Assembly: GCA_902461935.1 (NCBI GenBank)
Contig: CABPZP010000022.1
Span: 1 to 11,658 of the forward strand
Reading direction: 5' to 3'
Origin: Merdicola sp905200315
GTDB taxonomy: Bacteria > Bacillota > Clostridia > TANB77 > CAG-508
Length of the DNA: 11,658 nt
In this document: positions 1 to 6,722 of the stretch, piece by piece
How the letters are laid out: each line of letters opens with the position of its first letter
Position numbering within the stretch: the first letter of the stretch is position 1
Translations under genes and position numbers: made by a program
Notes under the pieces: generated by a model
The model's database searches: none
What the model was told of the DNA's origin: nothing
The model's input: only the letters and a program-made list of their open reading frames with translations

Positions 1-1666
1 TTTGTGCAAATGATGAAAGTGCTGATATAAGTCCAATGTTTGGTCCTTCTGGAGATTCTATTGGACATAATCTTGAATAGTGTGTATAGTGAATATCACG
101 TACTTCGAATCCAGCTCTTTCTCTTGAAAGTCCTCCAGGTCCTAATGCAGAAATTCTTCTTTTATGAGTTAACTCTGAAAGTGGGTTTGTTTGATCCATA
201 AATTGTGATAATTGTGAACTTCCAAAGAATTCTCTAATTGAAGATGTAATTGGTTTTGTATTTATTAATGTTTGTGGTGTTATTACATCTAAATCTTGTA
301 TTGTCATTCTTTCACGAACAACTCTTTCAAGTCTTGTTAAACCAATTCTAAATTGGTTTTGTAATAATTCTCCAACACATCTTATACGTCTATTACCTAG
401 GTGGTCAATATCATCTATATATCCAATTCCATGTTCTAAGTTTAATAAGTAGTTAACTGAAGCTAAAATATCTTCTGTTGTTACATGTTTTGGTACTAAT
501 TCTGTATATCTTTCTTTTAAGGCTTTTACTAATTCTTTTGAATCTGTATTTTCTATAATATTTTTAAGAACTTCATAGTTAACCATTTCTTTAATATGTA
601 AAGAACTAATATCAACATCTGTTAATACTTTGTGAATGTTAACTGTTCCATTTCCTATTACTTTAACAGGTTTATCATTAACTTTTAAATCTACTGAATT
701 AATTCCAGCATTTTGAATTTCTTCTGCTATTTCTTTTGTTATAACATTGTCTTTTTCTACTAAAACTTCTCCTGTTTCAGGATTTATTATATCTGCATAA
801 GCAACTCTTCCTGAAATTCTACTTGCTATACTCAATTTCTTATTAAACTTATATCTACCAACTTTTGCTAAGTCATATCTTCTATCATCAAATAGTAGTC
901 CATTAAACAAGTTTCTTGCAGCTTCTACTGTTGGTAATTCTCCAGGTCTTAATTTTTTGTATATTTCAATTAATGCTTCATCCGTAGTTCTAACAGTATC
1001 TTTTTGCATTGTTGCTTTTAATTTTTCTTCATCTCCAAAGAATGCTAAAATTTGTTCATCTGTTTCTAAACCTAATGCTCTTAATAGAACTGTTACAGGT
1101 AGTTTTCTTGTTCTATCAACACGAGTATAGAATACATTGTTACTATCTGTTTCATATTCTAGCCATGCACCACGAATTGGCATAACAGTTGAAGTATACA
1201 ATTTTTTACCTACTTTATCATAACTTTCTGCATAGTAACATCCTGGTGAACGAACTAATTGGCTTACTACAACTCTCTCCGCACCATTTATTACAAATGT
1301 TCCACTTTCAGTCATAAGTGGGAAATCTCCTAAATAGATTTCTTGCTCTTTAATTTCACCTGTTTCACGGTTAATTAATCTAACTTTAACATGTAGTCTT
1401 GTAGAATATGTTGCATCTCTTTCTTTTGCTTCTTCCAAAGAATACTTTGTTTTTTCTTCCATGTAATAATCGAAAAATTCAAGAACTAAATTTCCTGAGT
1501 AGTCAATAATTGGTGATATATCTTTTAAAACTTCTCCTAACCCTTCTTCTATAAACCAATCGTAAGAATCCTTTTGTACTTTAATAAGGTTTGGCATATC
1601 GATATAATCGCCAACTTTCGCAAACGTTTTACGTGTGCATTTTTCGTGTTTAATATCTTTAACCAC
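1..1666 (-). CDS. rpoB: RNA polymerase beta subunit, N-terminal part (runs off the left edge)
   Basis: This is the beta subunit of bacterial RNA polymerase, which forms one side of the active-site cleft and the rifampicin pocket. I read 555 codons by hand from the complement, starting VKDIKHEKCTRKTFAKVGDY. The start is GTG at 1666-1664, with GAGGTGAT upstream and an in-frame TGA just before it. Recognisable blocks are the N-terminal lobe (YSGNLVLEFFDYYMEEKTKY), the segment GTFVINGAERVVVSQLVRSP, and the rifampicin-resistance region at about 142-224. That region reads GSSQLSQFMDQTNPLSELTH followed by KRRISALGPGGL. Residues equivalent to E. coli Q513, D516, H526 and S531 are wild type, so rifampicin sensitivity is predicted. 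The reading ends at GPNIGLISALSSFAQ, roughly 45% of a normal 1180-1250 residue protein; the rest and presumably rpoC lie to the left. No rplJ or rplL precedes it. Confidence 0.98.
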   Translation of the reverse strand, partial: MVKDIKHEKCTRKTFAKVGDYIDMPNLIKVQKDSYDWFIEEGLGEVLKDISPIIDYSGNLVLEFFDYYMEEKTKYSLEEAKERDATYSTRLHVKVRLINRETGEIKEQEIYLGDFPLMTESGTFVINGAERVVVSQLVRSPGCYYAESYDKVGKKLYTSTVMPIRGAWLEYETDSNNVFYTRVDRTRKLPVTVLLRALGLETDEQILAFFGDEEKLKATMQKDTVRTTDEALIEIYKKLRPGELPTVEAARNLFNGLLFDDRRYDLAKVGRYKFNKKLSIASRISGRVAYADIINPETGEVLVEKDNVITKEIAEEIQNAGINSVDLKVNDKPVKVIGNGTVNIHKVLTDVDISSLHIKEMVNYEVLKNIIENTDSKELVKALKERYTELVPKHVTTEDILASVNYLLNLEHGIGYIDDIDHLGNRRIRCVGELLQNQFRIGLTRLERVVRERMTIQDLDVITPQTLINTKPITSSIREFFGSSQLSQFMDQTNPLSELTHKRRISALGPGGLSRERAGFEVRDIHYTHYSRLCPIESPEGPNIGLISALSSFAQ

Positions 1667-2012
1667 TTTAAAATCACCTCAAAAATAAATTTAAGCAGAT
1701 TTGAAATAATTTTTGACAATTTCTTGTCTTTATATGAACGTTTAAAAAGTCCTTCTTAAATATTAATTCCTTTACTTAAAAAAATAAATACTGCCCTAAT
1801 TTAATTTTTTAAATACTTTCCTTAATTTTAATTCCTCTTTTTAAACAAATATAAACATTGAATTTAAGGTAACAACAAAAAGGTAGTTCAATTTATGTAA
1901 AAAATTAATCCTACCTTTTATTAAATTTATAAATTATTTCTAAAATATTTTATTTATTTTAATCACCTTTATTTTTTATTATTAATATTACGTTTTATAA
2001 ACGTCAAAATAT
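1667..2012 (-). promoter_or_regulatory. rpoB 5' leader with a hairpin at 1878-1919
   Basis: About 350 bases of very AT-rich noncoding DNA separate the proposed promoter from the rpoB start. The one clear structure is a perfect 9-bp inverted repeat, AAAAGGTAG (1878-1886) and CTACCTTTT (1911-1919), with a 24-base loop. Read in the rpoB direction, the second arm runs into five T residues and then GTTG, so it resembles a weak intrinsic terminator or attenuator. A nearby GTTACCTT (about 1866-1873 on the plus strand as AAGGTAAC) could pair with the first arm instead, which would allow an alternative fold. This is inference from sequence only. I see no ribosomal-protein binding motif or known riboswitch. 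Confidence 0.4.
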
Positions 2013-2019
2013 CTTTTAT

Positions 2020-2049
2020 ATATTACCATATTTTACAGTATTATGTCAA
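2020..2049 (-). promoter_or_regulatory. Sigma-A-type promoter for rpoB
   Basis: The complement holds a perfect -35 box TTGACA (2044-2049) and a -10 box TAATAT (2020-2025), separated by 18 bases. Transcription would start near 2013. It points at rpoB and explains why rpoB can be expressed without the usual upstream rplKAJL transcript. Confidence 0.6.
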
Positions 2050-2138
2050 TGTTTTATTGATATTTTTTTTATTTTGTTGCTTTAATTTTTTGAACTTGGT
2101 TTTTGTTGCCATATGACAAATATATTTGTTTTGAAATA

Positions 2139-2195
2139 CCGCGTAAGCGACCAAACGAGCAGATTTCTCTGCGAGTGCGATTTGGAGCAATCTTC
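2139..2195. repeat. Imperfect palindromic GC-richer element
   Basis: A 57-base island of higher GC content in AT-rich DNA. It nests GCAGA-TTTC-TCTGC (2159-2172) inside the outer pair CCAAA (2151-2155) and TTTGG (2181-2185). It ends in GCAATCTTC (2187-2195), whose reverse complement GAAGATTGC occurs at 2293-2301. The look is that of a dispersed intergenic palindrome rather than coding DNA. Its identity is not known to me. Confidence 0.4.
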
Positions 2196-2264
2196 ATTTT
2201 TTTAATTTATATATTATTAATGTAAATATAGAAATTAATTTTATGAAAAAAATAATTGCGTGCT

Positions 2265-2284
2265 AAATGGTCTATAGACCATTT
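2265..2284. repeat. Perfect 20-bp palindrome
   Basis: AAATGGTCTATAGACCATTT is a perfect dyad with no spacer. It lies in noncoding DNA between the divergent rpoB and 182-residue protein genes, about 230 bases from the latter. It could be an operator for a dimeric regulator or the tip of a larger repeat. No regulator gene is next to it. Confidence 0.5.
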
Positions 2285-2297
2285 TCAATTCCGAAGA

Positions 2298-2332
2298 TTG
2301 CGACACCAAGGTATAAAAAACAATTTATTTGT
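2298..2332. repeat. 35-bp direct repeat, left copy
   Basis: This 35-bp block (starting TTGCGACACCAAGG and ending CAATTTATTTGT) recurs at 3257-3291 with a single G/A difference. Both copies are in the same orientation and bracket the plus-strand gene at 2496-3044. Each lies close to a copy of the GGGCGGAC palindrome, but in the opposite relative order. Confidence 0.85.
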
Positions 2333-2359
2333 CATTTACTAATTAAAAACATTATTTTA

Positions 2360-2386
2360 GGGCGGACAGAGGCGTCCGCCCCTACA
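2360..2386. repeat. REP-like palindrome ending in CCTACA, copy 1
   Basis: GGGCGGAC (2360-2367) and GTCCGCCC (2374-2381) form a perfect 8-bp stem around the loop AGAGGC, followed directly by CTACA. The same 27 bases occur without a mismatch at 3200-3226. Diverged relatives occur at 4296-4322, 4230-4256, 9578-9616 and around 3044-3139. The constant CCCTACA end and the GC-rich stem resemble dispersed REP-type elements. Confidence 0.8.
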
Positions 2387-2495
2387 TTCAAAAATTTTAC
2401 AATTCCTTTGCTATTTTTTTTATTTTGTTATAAAATGTATTTGTTAATTTTAATAATGTTTGAAATTATTATTTATTACATTTTAGGAGGTTTAA

Positions 2496-3044
2496 ATGAA
2501 AAAGAAACGTATTTTTATTTTAATATTTGTTATAATTTTAGTTGCTATACTTGCTTTTGTAGGTCATAAAATTTACAAAACTTATTTTTGTTTAACGGAT
2601 ATCTCAGCTTATGATAATAGCTTTAAACTTACAATTCCAAATAGAATAAAGTATAAAATAAAAGAATCTAGTGAGCAAAATTATACATTAGATTTATATT
2701 CTGTTAAAGATGAAATGTTTTTATATAGTACAGTTATAGATAAAAAAACCGAGATTAATTTAGAAGAAACAGTTAAAAATGAAAAAGAAAATGTTAGCAA
2801 AACACTTTCAAATTTTAATAATATTTTGGATGTTCAAAAAATATCAATACAAAATTATAATTCATATAAATATAGCTATACATATTCTGATTCAGACTAC
2901 GGAAAAGATTTATATGCTGAAATTGTTTGGATTGAAACAGATTCTAAAATTTATGTTTTAGATTTAGAAGTTATAACAAAAAATATGAACAAATATAAAA
3001 CACTTTTCGAAAAAATTGAAAGTAGTTTTATAGAAAATAACTAG
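2496..3044 (+). CDS. Small membrane-anchored protein of unknown function (182 aa)
   Basis: I do not recognise a family. The start is well supported: AGGAGG sits five bases before the ATG. The protein begins with a basic stretch (MKKKR) and one hydrophobic helix at about residues 6-24, with no lipobox cysteine, so a single-pass anchor with an extracellular C-terminal domain is expected. That domain (about 32-182) is mixed polar and alpha/beta-like, with the segments FKLTIPNRIKYKIKES and KIYVLDLEVITKN. It resembles small secreted PsbP/DUF-type domains in general character only. It is the only convincing plus-strand gene in the window, divergent from rpoB and convergent with the endonuclease gene. 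Repeats bracket it on both sides, and a hairpin begins at its stop codon. A weak promoter may lie near 2408-2434 (TTGCTA, 15 bases, TATAAA). Confidence 0.8.
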   Translation: MKKKRIFILIFVIILVAILAFVGHKIYKTYFCLTDISAYDNSFKLTIPNRIKYKIKESSEQNYTLDLYSVKDEMFLYSTVIDKKTEINLEETVKNEKENVSKTLSNFNNILDVQKISIQNYNSYKYSYTYSDSDYGKDLYAEIVWIETDSKIYVLDLEVITKNMNKYKTLFEKIESSFIENN

Positions 3045-3139
3045 TGGCTTTGCCACGCGGGTCGTCGAGCATTTCGGAGTTGTTCGAACGTATGTGAGAT
3101 TACAAATCCGTTATACCTTTAGGTACGACGCCCCCTACA
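3044..3139. repeat. Composite palindromic element with REP-like ends
   Basis: It starts at the last base of the upstream stop codon with the hairpin GTGGC-TTT-GCCAC (3044-3056), continues with GCGGGTCGTC, and ends in GTACGACGCCCCCTACA. The GTCGT near 3061 and ACGAC near 3125 can pair. About 60 extra bases sit between them, holding the imperfect pair CGAGCA/TGTTCG (3066-3086). The GCCACGCGG start and CCCCTACA end match the element at 9578-9616, where only about 20 bases lie between. This copy therefore looks like the same element with an insert, or a longer structured form. Confidence 0.55.
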
Positions 3140-3199
3140 ACATTTGACGATAATATTTTTATAAAACATAATTATAATAAACTTACTTTTTCCATACGC

Positions 3200-3226
3200 G
3201 GGCGGACAGAGGCGTCCGCCCCTACA
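3200..3226. repeat. REP-like palindrome ending in CCTACA, copy 2
   Basis: It is identical over 27 bases to 2360-2386, with the same 8-bp stem and AGAGGC loop. It lies in the gap between the convergent 182-residue protein gene and the endonuclease gene, 31 bases before the right-hand 35-bp repeat. Confidence 0.8.
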
Positions 3227-3256
3227 ACGATTTAAATCAATTTTTTTAATATAAGC

Positions 3257-3291
3257 TTGCGACACCAAGATATAAAAAACAATTTATTTGT
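3257..3291. repeat. 35-bp direct repeat, right copy
   Basis: The partner of 2298-2332 with one mismatch. Its last base overlaps the stop codon of the endonuclease gene. Read on the minus strand it gives AACAA-ATAAA-TTGTT followed by TTTTA, a short AT-only hairpin plus T run. It may thus serve as a weak terminator for the endonuclease transcript. Confidence 0.8.
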
Positions 3292-4046
3292 TAAATTTTT
3301 ATTTCAAGTCCCACTGGGCAGTGATCGCTACCTAGTATTTCTGTATATATTGTTGCTTCTTTTATTTGTGTTTCTATTGATTTTGATACTATAAAATAAT
3401 CTATTCTCCATCCAGCATTTTTTTCTCTTGCATGAAACATATATGACCACCAACTATATATATTTTCTTTTTCAGGATATAAATATCTAAAACTATCTGT
3501 AAACCCACTTTTTAATAATTCTGTCATTTTATTTCTTTCTTCATCTGTAAATCCTGCATTGTGTCTGTTTGTTTTTGGATTTTTTAAATCTATTTCTTCA
3601 TGAGCCACATTTAAATCTCCGCACATAATTACTGGCTTGGTTTCATTTAATTTAAGTAAATATTTTCTAAATTCATCTTCCCATACCATTCTATATTCTA
3701 AACGTTCTAACTCTCTTTTTGAGTTTGGAGTATATACATTAACCATATAGAATTTATCAAATTCTAAAGTTATTACTCTTCCTTCTTTATCGTGTTCTTC
3801 AATTCCCATTCCATAAAATACCTTTAATGGTTTTACTTTTGTAAAAATTGCTGTTCCTGAATAACCTTTTTTCTCTGCACTATTCCAATATTGATAATAT
3901 CCTTCTAGTTTTAATTCTATTTGTCCTTCCTGCATTTTTGTTTCTTGAATACAAAATATATCTGCATTTTCTTTATTAAAAAAATCTAAAAAACCTTTAT
4001 TTAAGCATGCTCTTATACCATTTACATTCCACGAAATTAATTTCAT
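3291..4046 (-). CDS. xth: Exodeoxyribonuclease III family AP endonuclease
   Basis: A full-length 251-residue member of the ExoIII/ExoA/APE1 family, which cleaves DNA 5' of abasic sites in base-excision repair and removes damaged 3' ends. The expected metal-binding and catalytic residues are visible: N7 in WNVNGIRA, E35 in QETK, Y105 in VYTPNS, D144 and N146 in GDLNVAH, D216 in GWRIDYF, and D241-H242 in the terminal GSDHCPVGL. WWSYMFHAREKNAGWRIDY is typical of the Bacillus ExoA/human APE1 branch. The start is set by TAGGAGG seven bases upstream of the ATG. The gene seems to be a single transcription unit with its own promoter at 4080-4108. Its 3' end abuts a dispersed repeat. The symbol exoA would also be appropriate. 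Confidence 0.97.
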   Translation of the reverse strand: MKLISWNVNGIRACLNKGFLDFFNKENADIFCIQETKMQEGQIELKLEGYYQYWNSAEKKGYSGTAIFTKVKPLKVFYGMGIEEHDKEGRVITLEFDKFYMVNVYTPNSKRELERLEYRMVWEDEFRKYLLKLNETKPVIMCGDLNVAHEEIDLKNPKTNRHNAGFTDEERNKMTELLKSGFTDSFRYLYPEKENIYSWWSYMFHAREKNAGWRIDYFIVSKSIETQIKEATIYTEILGSDHCPVGLEIKI

Positions 4047-4079
4047 CTCTTCCTCCTATAAAAATACATTATGCAATTA

Positions 4080-4108
4080 TTTATATAATAAAAATATATT
4101 AAAATCAA
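4080..4108 (-). promoter_or_regulatory. Candidate promoter for the AP endonuclease gene
   Basis: The complement shows TTGATT (4103-4108), a 17-base spacer and TATAAA (4080-4085), with the start expected near 4073, about 27 bases before the ATG. The match is good but the DNA is so AT-rich that chance -10 boxes are common. Confidence 0.45.
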
Positions 4109-4229
4109 GTGTCTTCGCACCCTCCCCTGCAATATATGATATTAATTTTACAATTTCTTTTAATACGTAATGCCGCCGAGGAATTGAATAAATTTCATTA
4201 TAATTATGTTTTTTTATTTTATTTTTAAC

Positions 4230-4256
4230 GGGTCGTCGAGGACGCCGACCCCTACA
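4230..4256. repeat. REP-like palindrome, GGGTCG/CGACCC variant
   Basis: GGGTCG and CGACCC pair around an inner CG-AGGA-CG with one T/C mismatch, followed by CCTACA. The tail CCCCTACAACATTTGACG is shared with the element ending at 3139, so the conserved unit reaches beyond the hairpin. Confidence 0.65.
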
Positions 4257-4295
4257 ACATTTGACGTCAGTTTTTATAATATAAAAAACATTTTC

Positions 4296-4322
4296 GGGCG
4301 AGCAGAGACGTCTGTCCCTACA
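4296..4322. repeat. REP-like palindrome, diverged copy
   Basis: It is the same length as the 2360-2386 copy and matches it at 22 of 27 positions, keeping GGGCG at the start and CCCTACA at the end. Several substitutions break the stem, which suggests an older, decaying copy. Confidence 0.65.
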
Positions 4323-4349
4323 TTCCAAATGAAAATTTCCTATAATATA

Positions 4350-4373
4350 AAAAATCCGCATAAGCGGATTTTT
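4350..4373. terminator. Rho-independent terminator after the 3D-domain gene
   Basis: AAAAATCCGC (4350-4359) and GCGGATTTTT (4364-4373) form a 10-bp stem with the loop ATAA, two bases beyond the stop codon of the 3D-domain gene on the minus strand. The A and T runs on both sides mean it could work in either direction. Confidence 0.9.
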
Positions 4374-4375
4374 TA

Positions 4376-5392
4376 TTATTGATATATATAACACTCTAAA
4401 TTTCTTCTACCAAAATTTATACATTCATTATATGTTGACATATATACGTCAATTCTATTATTTGTTATTGCTCCACCTCTGTCTTGAACAACGAACCATC
4501 CTCCATTTGGTTTATTTTGGAAATATGGTATATATATAATTGTTCCAACTGGGTATGATTTTCCTGCAGCTAATGTATACCATGAACTTGCTTTAGAACC
4601 TGATGATGTAACTCCATATCCTGAAGAACCTGCACTTTTTCCACAAGTTGATGCTGTATATGCTGACATATTCATTGTTTTTACTACTGGTGTTTTTCCT
4701 TCAACTTTTGCAGCCAATCCAGATTTTGAACTACTTGCTGGATTTTCAGTTGTTTTTGTTTCTGTTCTAGATACCTCAGATCTGTTTGTTGTTTTAGATT
4801 TTACTTGTATTACTTTATTTACTGGTTCTTGAACAACAACTTCTGATATTTTTGTTCTTTCTATTTCTGCATTATTTTGGTATTTTACTTTATAAGTAAC
4901 TTCTTTAATACCCTCTTTTCCTTCTTGAAGAACTCTATCTGTTGTTTCTGTTGATGAATTTGAAACATCTTTTGTTATTGTTTCAAATGGAATTGGCTCT
5001 TGAACAACTTCAATTTTTTCTGTTACAGTTGCATATGCATTTTTTATTTCTTCTTCTGAAATATTAGTTGTTGTTTCTGCTGTTTCTACAACTTTTTCTT
5101 CTTCAGATTTATTTGAAATTTTTATTGTTCTATTTTCTCCAATTTCATCTTCAAGAGATGGTTCAACCTTTTCTTCTGGTAAAATTACTATATGATTATC
5201 TTCTAATATTTCTGAAACTTTAGTTTTTGTTGTAACTGTTGTCATTTCATAATTGTTTGAAGATATAATTTTTACTTTGCTTAATTTACTATTTGCTGCA
5301 AAAGCACACAAACCTGATAAAATAATTAAACTTAATGTTATCCCTAGCACTCTTTTAATTGCTAATTGTTTCTTTTTTCTTTTACTAATCAT
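4376..5392 (-). CDS. YabE-like G5/3D-domain cell-wall protein
   Basis: A 338-residue exported protein of the YabE/resuscitation-factor-like type, expected at the cell surface and acting on peptidoglycan. A basic start (MISKRKKK) precedes a membrane or signal helix at about 13-33. A DUF348-like region follows at about 38-95, then a G5-like domain at about 127-199, a Ser/Thr-rich linker, and a C-terminal 3D domain at about 240-337. The 3D signature is clear: VVQDRGGAITNNRIDVYMS, with the aspartates that resemble the active site of lytic transglycosylase MltA. The start chosen is the ATG at 5392, preceded by AAGGAGG; an ATG 21 bases further upstream lacks a ribosome site. It lies after tatD, as yabE does in Bacillus subtilis, but has its own consensus promoter. 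Lytic activity is inferred from family knowledge. Confidence 0.92.
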   Translation of the reverse strand: MISKRKKKQLAIKRVLGITLSLIILSGLCAFAANSKLSKVKIISSNNYEMTTVTTKTKVSEILEDNHIVILPEEKVEPSLEDEIGENRTIKISNKSEEEKVVETAETTTNISEEEIKNAYATVTEKIEVVQEPIPFETITKDVSNSSTETTDRVLQEGKEGIKEVTYKVKYQNNAEIERTKISEVVVQEPVNKVIQVKSKTTNRSEVSRTETKTTENPASSSKSGLAAKVEGKTPVVKTMNMSAYTASTCGKSAGSSGYGVTSSGSKASSWYTLAAGKSYPVGTIIYIPYFQNKPNGGWFVVQDRGGAITNNRIDVYMSTYNECINFGRRNLECYIYQ

Positions 5393-5417
5393 TTTTACCT
5401 CCTTAGGCAACAAATGT

Positions 5418-5446
5418 ATTATATCGTATTTTCTTTATTGTGTCAA
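5418..5446 (-). promoter_or_regulatory. Consensus sigma-A promoter of the G5/3D gene
   Basis: The complement carries a perfect TTGACA (5441-5446), exactly 17 bases, and a perfect TATAAT (5418-5423). Transcription would start near 5411, leaving a leader of about 20 bases that contains the AAGGAGG ribosome site. This is the strongest promoter in the window and implies high constitutive expression. Confidence 0.88.
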
Positions 5447-5467
5447 ATTTTCAAAATATTTGTCTTC

Positions 5468-5526
5468 AAAAAGTCACAAATTCCTCTATTTCCGTAGATT
5501 GTCCTCTTCCTTTTTTGTAACTTTTT
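5468..5526 (-). terminator. Probable terminator after tatD
   Basis: The arms AAAAAGTCACAAA (5468-5480) and TTTGTAACTTTTT (5514-5526) pair over 13 positions with one G-U, and on the minus strand the structure ends in a T run. The loop is long (33 bases), so efficiency is uncertain. It lies between the tatD stop and the 3D-gene promoter, as expected if the two are separate transcripts. Confidence 0.5.
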
Positions 5527-5554
5527 TTATTATTTTATGATTGTTTTTACCAAT

Positions 5555-6325
5555 TTATTCCTTTATTTGAAAAATTTTAATTGCATTTTCAAAAGTTTTA
5601 TTTGCAACTTCTTCTGAAGGAATATTTTTTACTTCAGCTATCTTGTTTATAATAAATTCTAAATTTCTAGAATCGTTACGGGTACCTCTCTTTGGTTCTG
5701 GTGCTAAATATGGACTATCTGTTTCTACAAGCATTTTTTCAATAGGAACAAGTTCTATTATTTCACTTGCATTTTTTGAATTTTTGAATGTACATGTACC
5801 TCCAAAAGCTATATATAAACCTGCTTCTAATCCTGTTTCTACTAAGTCTTTATTAAATGGACAACAATGTAAAATTCCACCACTCTTCAATTTACATTTT
5901 TTTAATATATTTATGGTGTCTTGAATTGCCTCTCTTGTATGAATTATAATTGGTAATTTTAGTTTATTAGCTATATCTATTTGTTTTAAAAACACTTCTT
6001 TTTGCAATTCTTTATTTTCTTTATCCCAATGGTAATCTAAACCGATTTCTCCAATTGCAACTACTTTATCATTTTGAGCTAATTTTTCTATTTCTTTTAT
6101 TTGTTCTATATATTCTTCTTTTATTTCGCTTGGATGTATTCCACAACTAGCATATATAAAATTATGTGTATTTGCAAGTTCTATTGATTTTTTGCTTGTA
6201 TCAATATCACAACCTACATTTACATATTTTTTTACTCCAAAATCATATATTTTTTTTAATAAATCTTCTCTATCTTCATCAAATTTTGCATCATCATAAT
6301 GTGCATGTGTATCAAAAATTTTCAT
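5555..6325 (-). CDS. tatD: TatD family metal-dependent deoxyribonuclease
   Basis: A full-length 256-residue TatD/YabD-type TIM-barrel hydrolase, a cytoplasmic metal-dependent DNase in the amidohydrolase superfamily. The metal ligands are all present: H7 and H9 in FDTHAHYDD, E93 in GEIGLDYHW, H129 in HTRE, H153 in LHCC, and D203 in ETDSPYLAP. The third histidine motif reads HCCPFN instead of the commoner HCFSG, a variant I believe occurs in clostridial members. The start ATG follows GAGGCG, which overlaps the end of acpS; only 11 bases separate the genes, so they are cotranscribed. The YabE-like gene is next downstream, as in the metS-yabD-yabE region of B. subtilis. Its physiological substrate is not fixed by the sequence. 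Confidence 0.96.
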   Translation of the reverse strand: MKIFDTHAHYDDAKFDEDREDLLKKIYDFGVKKYVNVGCDIDTSKKSIELANTHNFIYASCGIHPSEIKEEYIEQIKEIEKLAQNDKVVAIGEIGLDYHWDKENKELQKEVFLKQIDIANKLKLPIIIHTREAIQDTINILKKCKLKSGGILHCCPFNKDLVETGLEAGLYIAFGGTCTFKNSKNASEIIELVPIEKMLVETDSPYLAPEPKRGTRNDSRNLEFIINKIAEVKNIPSEEVANKTFENAIKIFQIKE

Positions 6326-6336
6326 TTTTTCGCCTC

Positions 6337-6711
6337 TTATCCTTCACAAGTTACAACTACCATTGCAACTGCATATTCTTTACAATGGGAAATACTAATA
6401 TCTATATTGTTTATTCCTTCAACTTTTTTCTTTAAATTTACAGCAGGTCTTAAATTTTCATCATTTATAATTTCTATATCTTTCCATTCTATTTGATATT
6501 TGCTTTGTAATTTTATTGAAATTGCTTTGAACACTGCTTCTTTTGATGCAAATCTTGCAGCATAATGCTGGTACTTTTGTTTTCCTCTTGCTTCACAGTA
6601 TTCTATTTCTTTTTCAGTGTATATTCTATTTATAAATAGGTCGTTCATTTTCTCAATAGATTCTTTTATTCTTTCTATTTCTATTATATCTGTTCCGCAA
6701 TATATATTCAT
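6337..6711 (-). CDS. acpS: Holo-[acyl-carrier-protein] synthase
   Basis: AcpS transfers the 4'-phosphopantetheine arm of coenzyme A to a serine of acyl carrier protein, activating it for fatty acid synthesis. With the start chosen here the protein has 124 residues, the normal length. Its two Mg-binding residues then fall at the canonical positions D8 (GTDIIEIERI) and E58 (RFASKEAVFKA). The C-terminal SISHCKEYAVAMVVV matches the family's SISHxxxxA motif. The start is the ATG at 6711, preceded by AGGGAG; a start 30 bases upstream would overlap the preceding gene and shift both motifs. The stop lies 11 bases before tatD, and the upstream gene ends 11 bases before this start, so all three sit in one operon. 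Confidence 0.96.
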   Translation of the reverse strand: MNIYCGTDIIEIERIKESIEKMNDLFINRIYTEKEIEYCEARGKQKYQHYAARFASKEAVFKAISIKLQSKYQIEWKDIEIINDENLRPAVNLKKKVEGINNIDISISHCKEYAVAMVVVTCEG

Positions 6712-6722
6712 TGTTTCTCCCT

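Larger units (their letters stand above)
4109..4349. other. Noncoding intergenic stretch with two REP-like palindromes
   Basis: No gene is supported between the endonuclease promoter and the 3D-protein terminator. The possible reading frame here has no family resemblance and runs through the palindromes. What it holds are the two REP-like elements listed separately (4230-4256, 4296-4322) and part of a 21-bp repeat shared with 9626-9646. Confidence 0.6.

Noticed and set aside
2267..2569. A 100-codon plus-strand reading frame
   Set aside because: It covers the palindrome and repeats and overlaps the well-supported start of the 182-residue gene in another frame.
2360..4322. A CRISPR array
   Set aside because: The repeated palindromes are irregularly spaced, hundreds of bases apart, differ in stem sequence and have no cas genes nearby.
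4077..4394. A 105-codon minus-strand reading frame
   Set aside because: It runs through two palindromic repeats and a terminator, has no ribosome site and no family resemblance.
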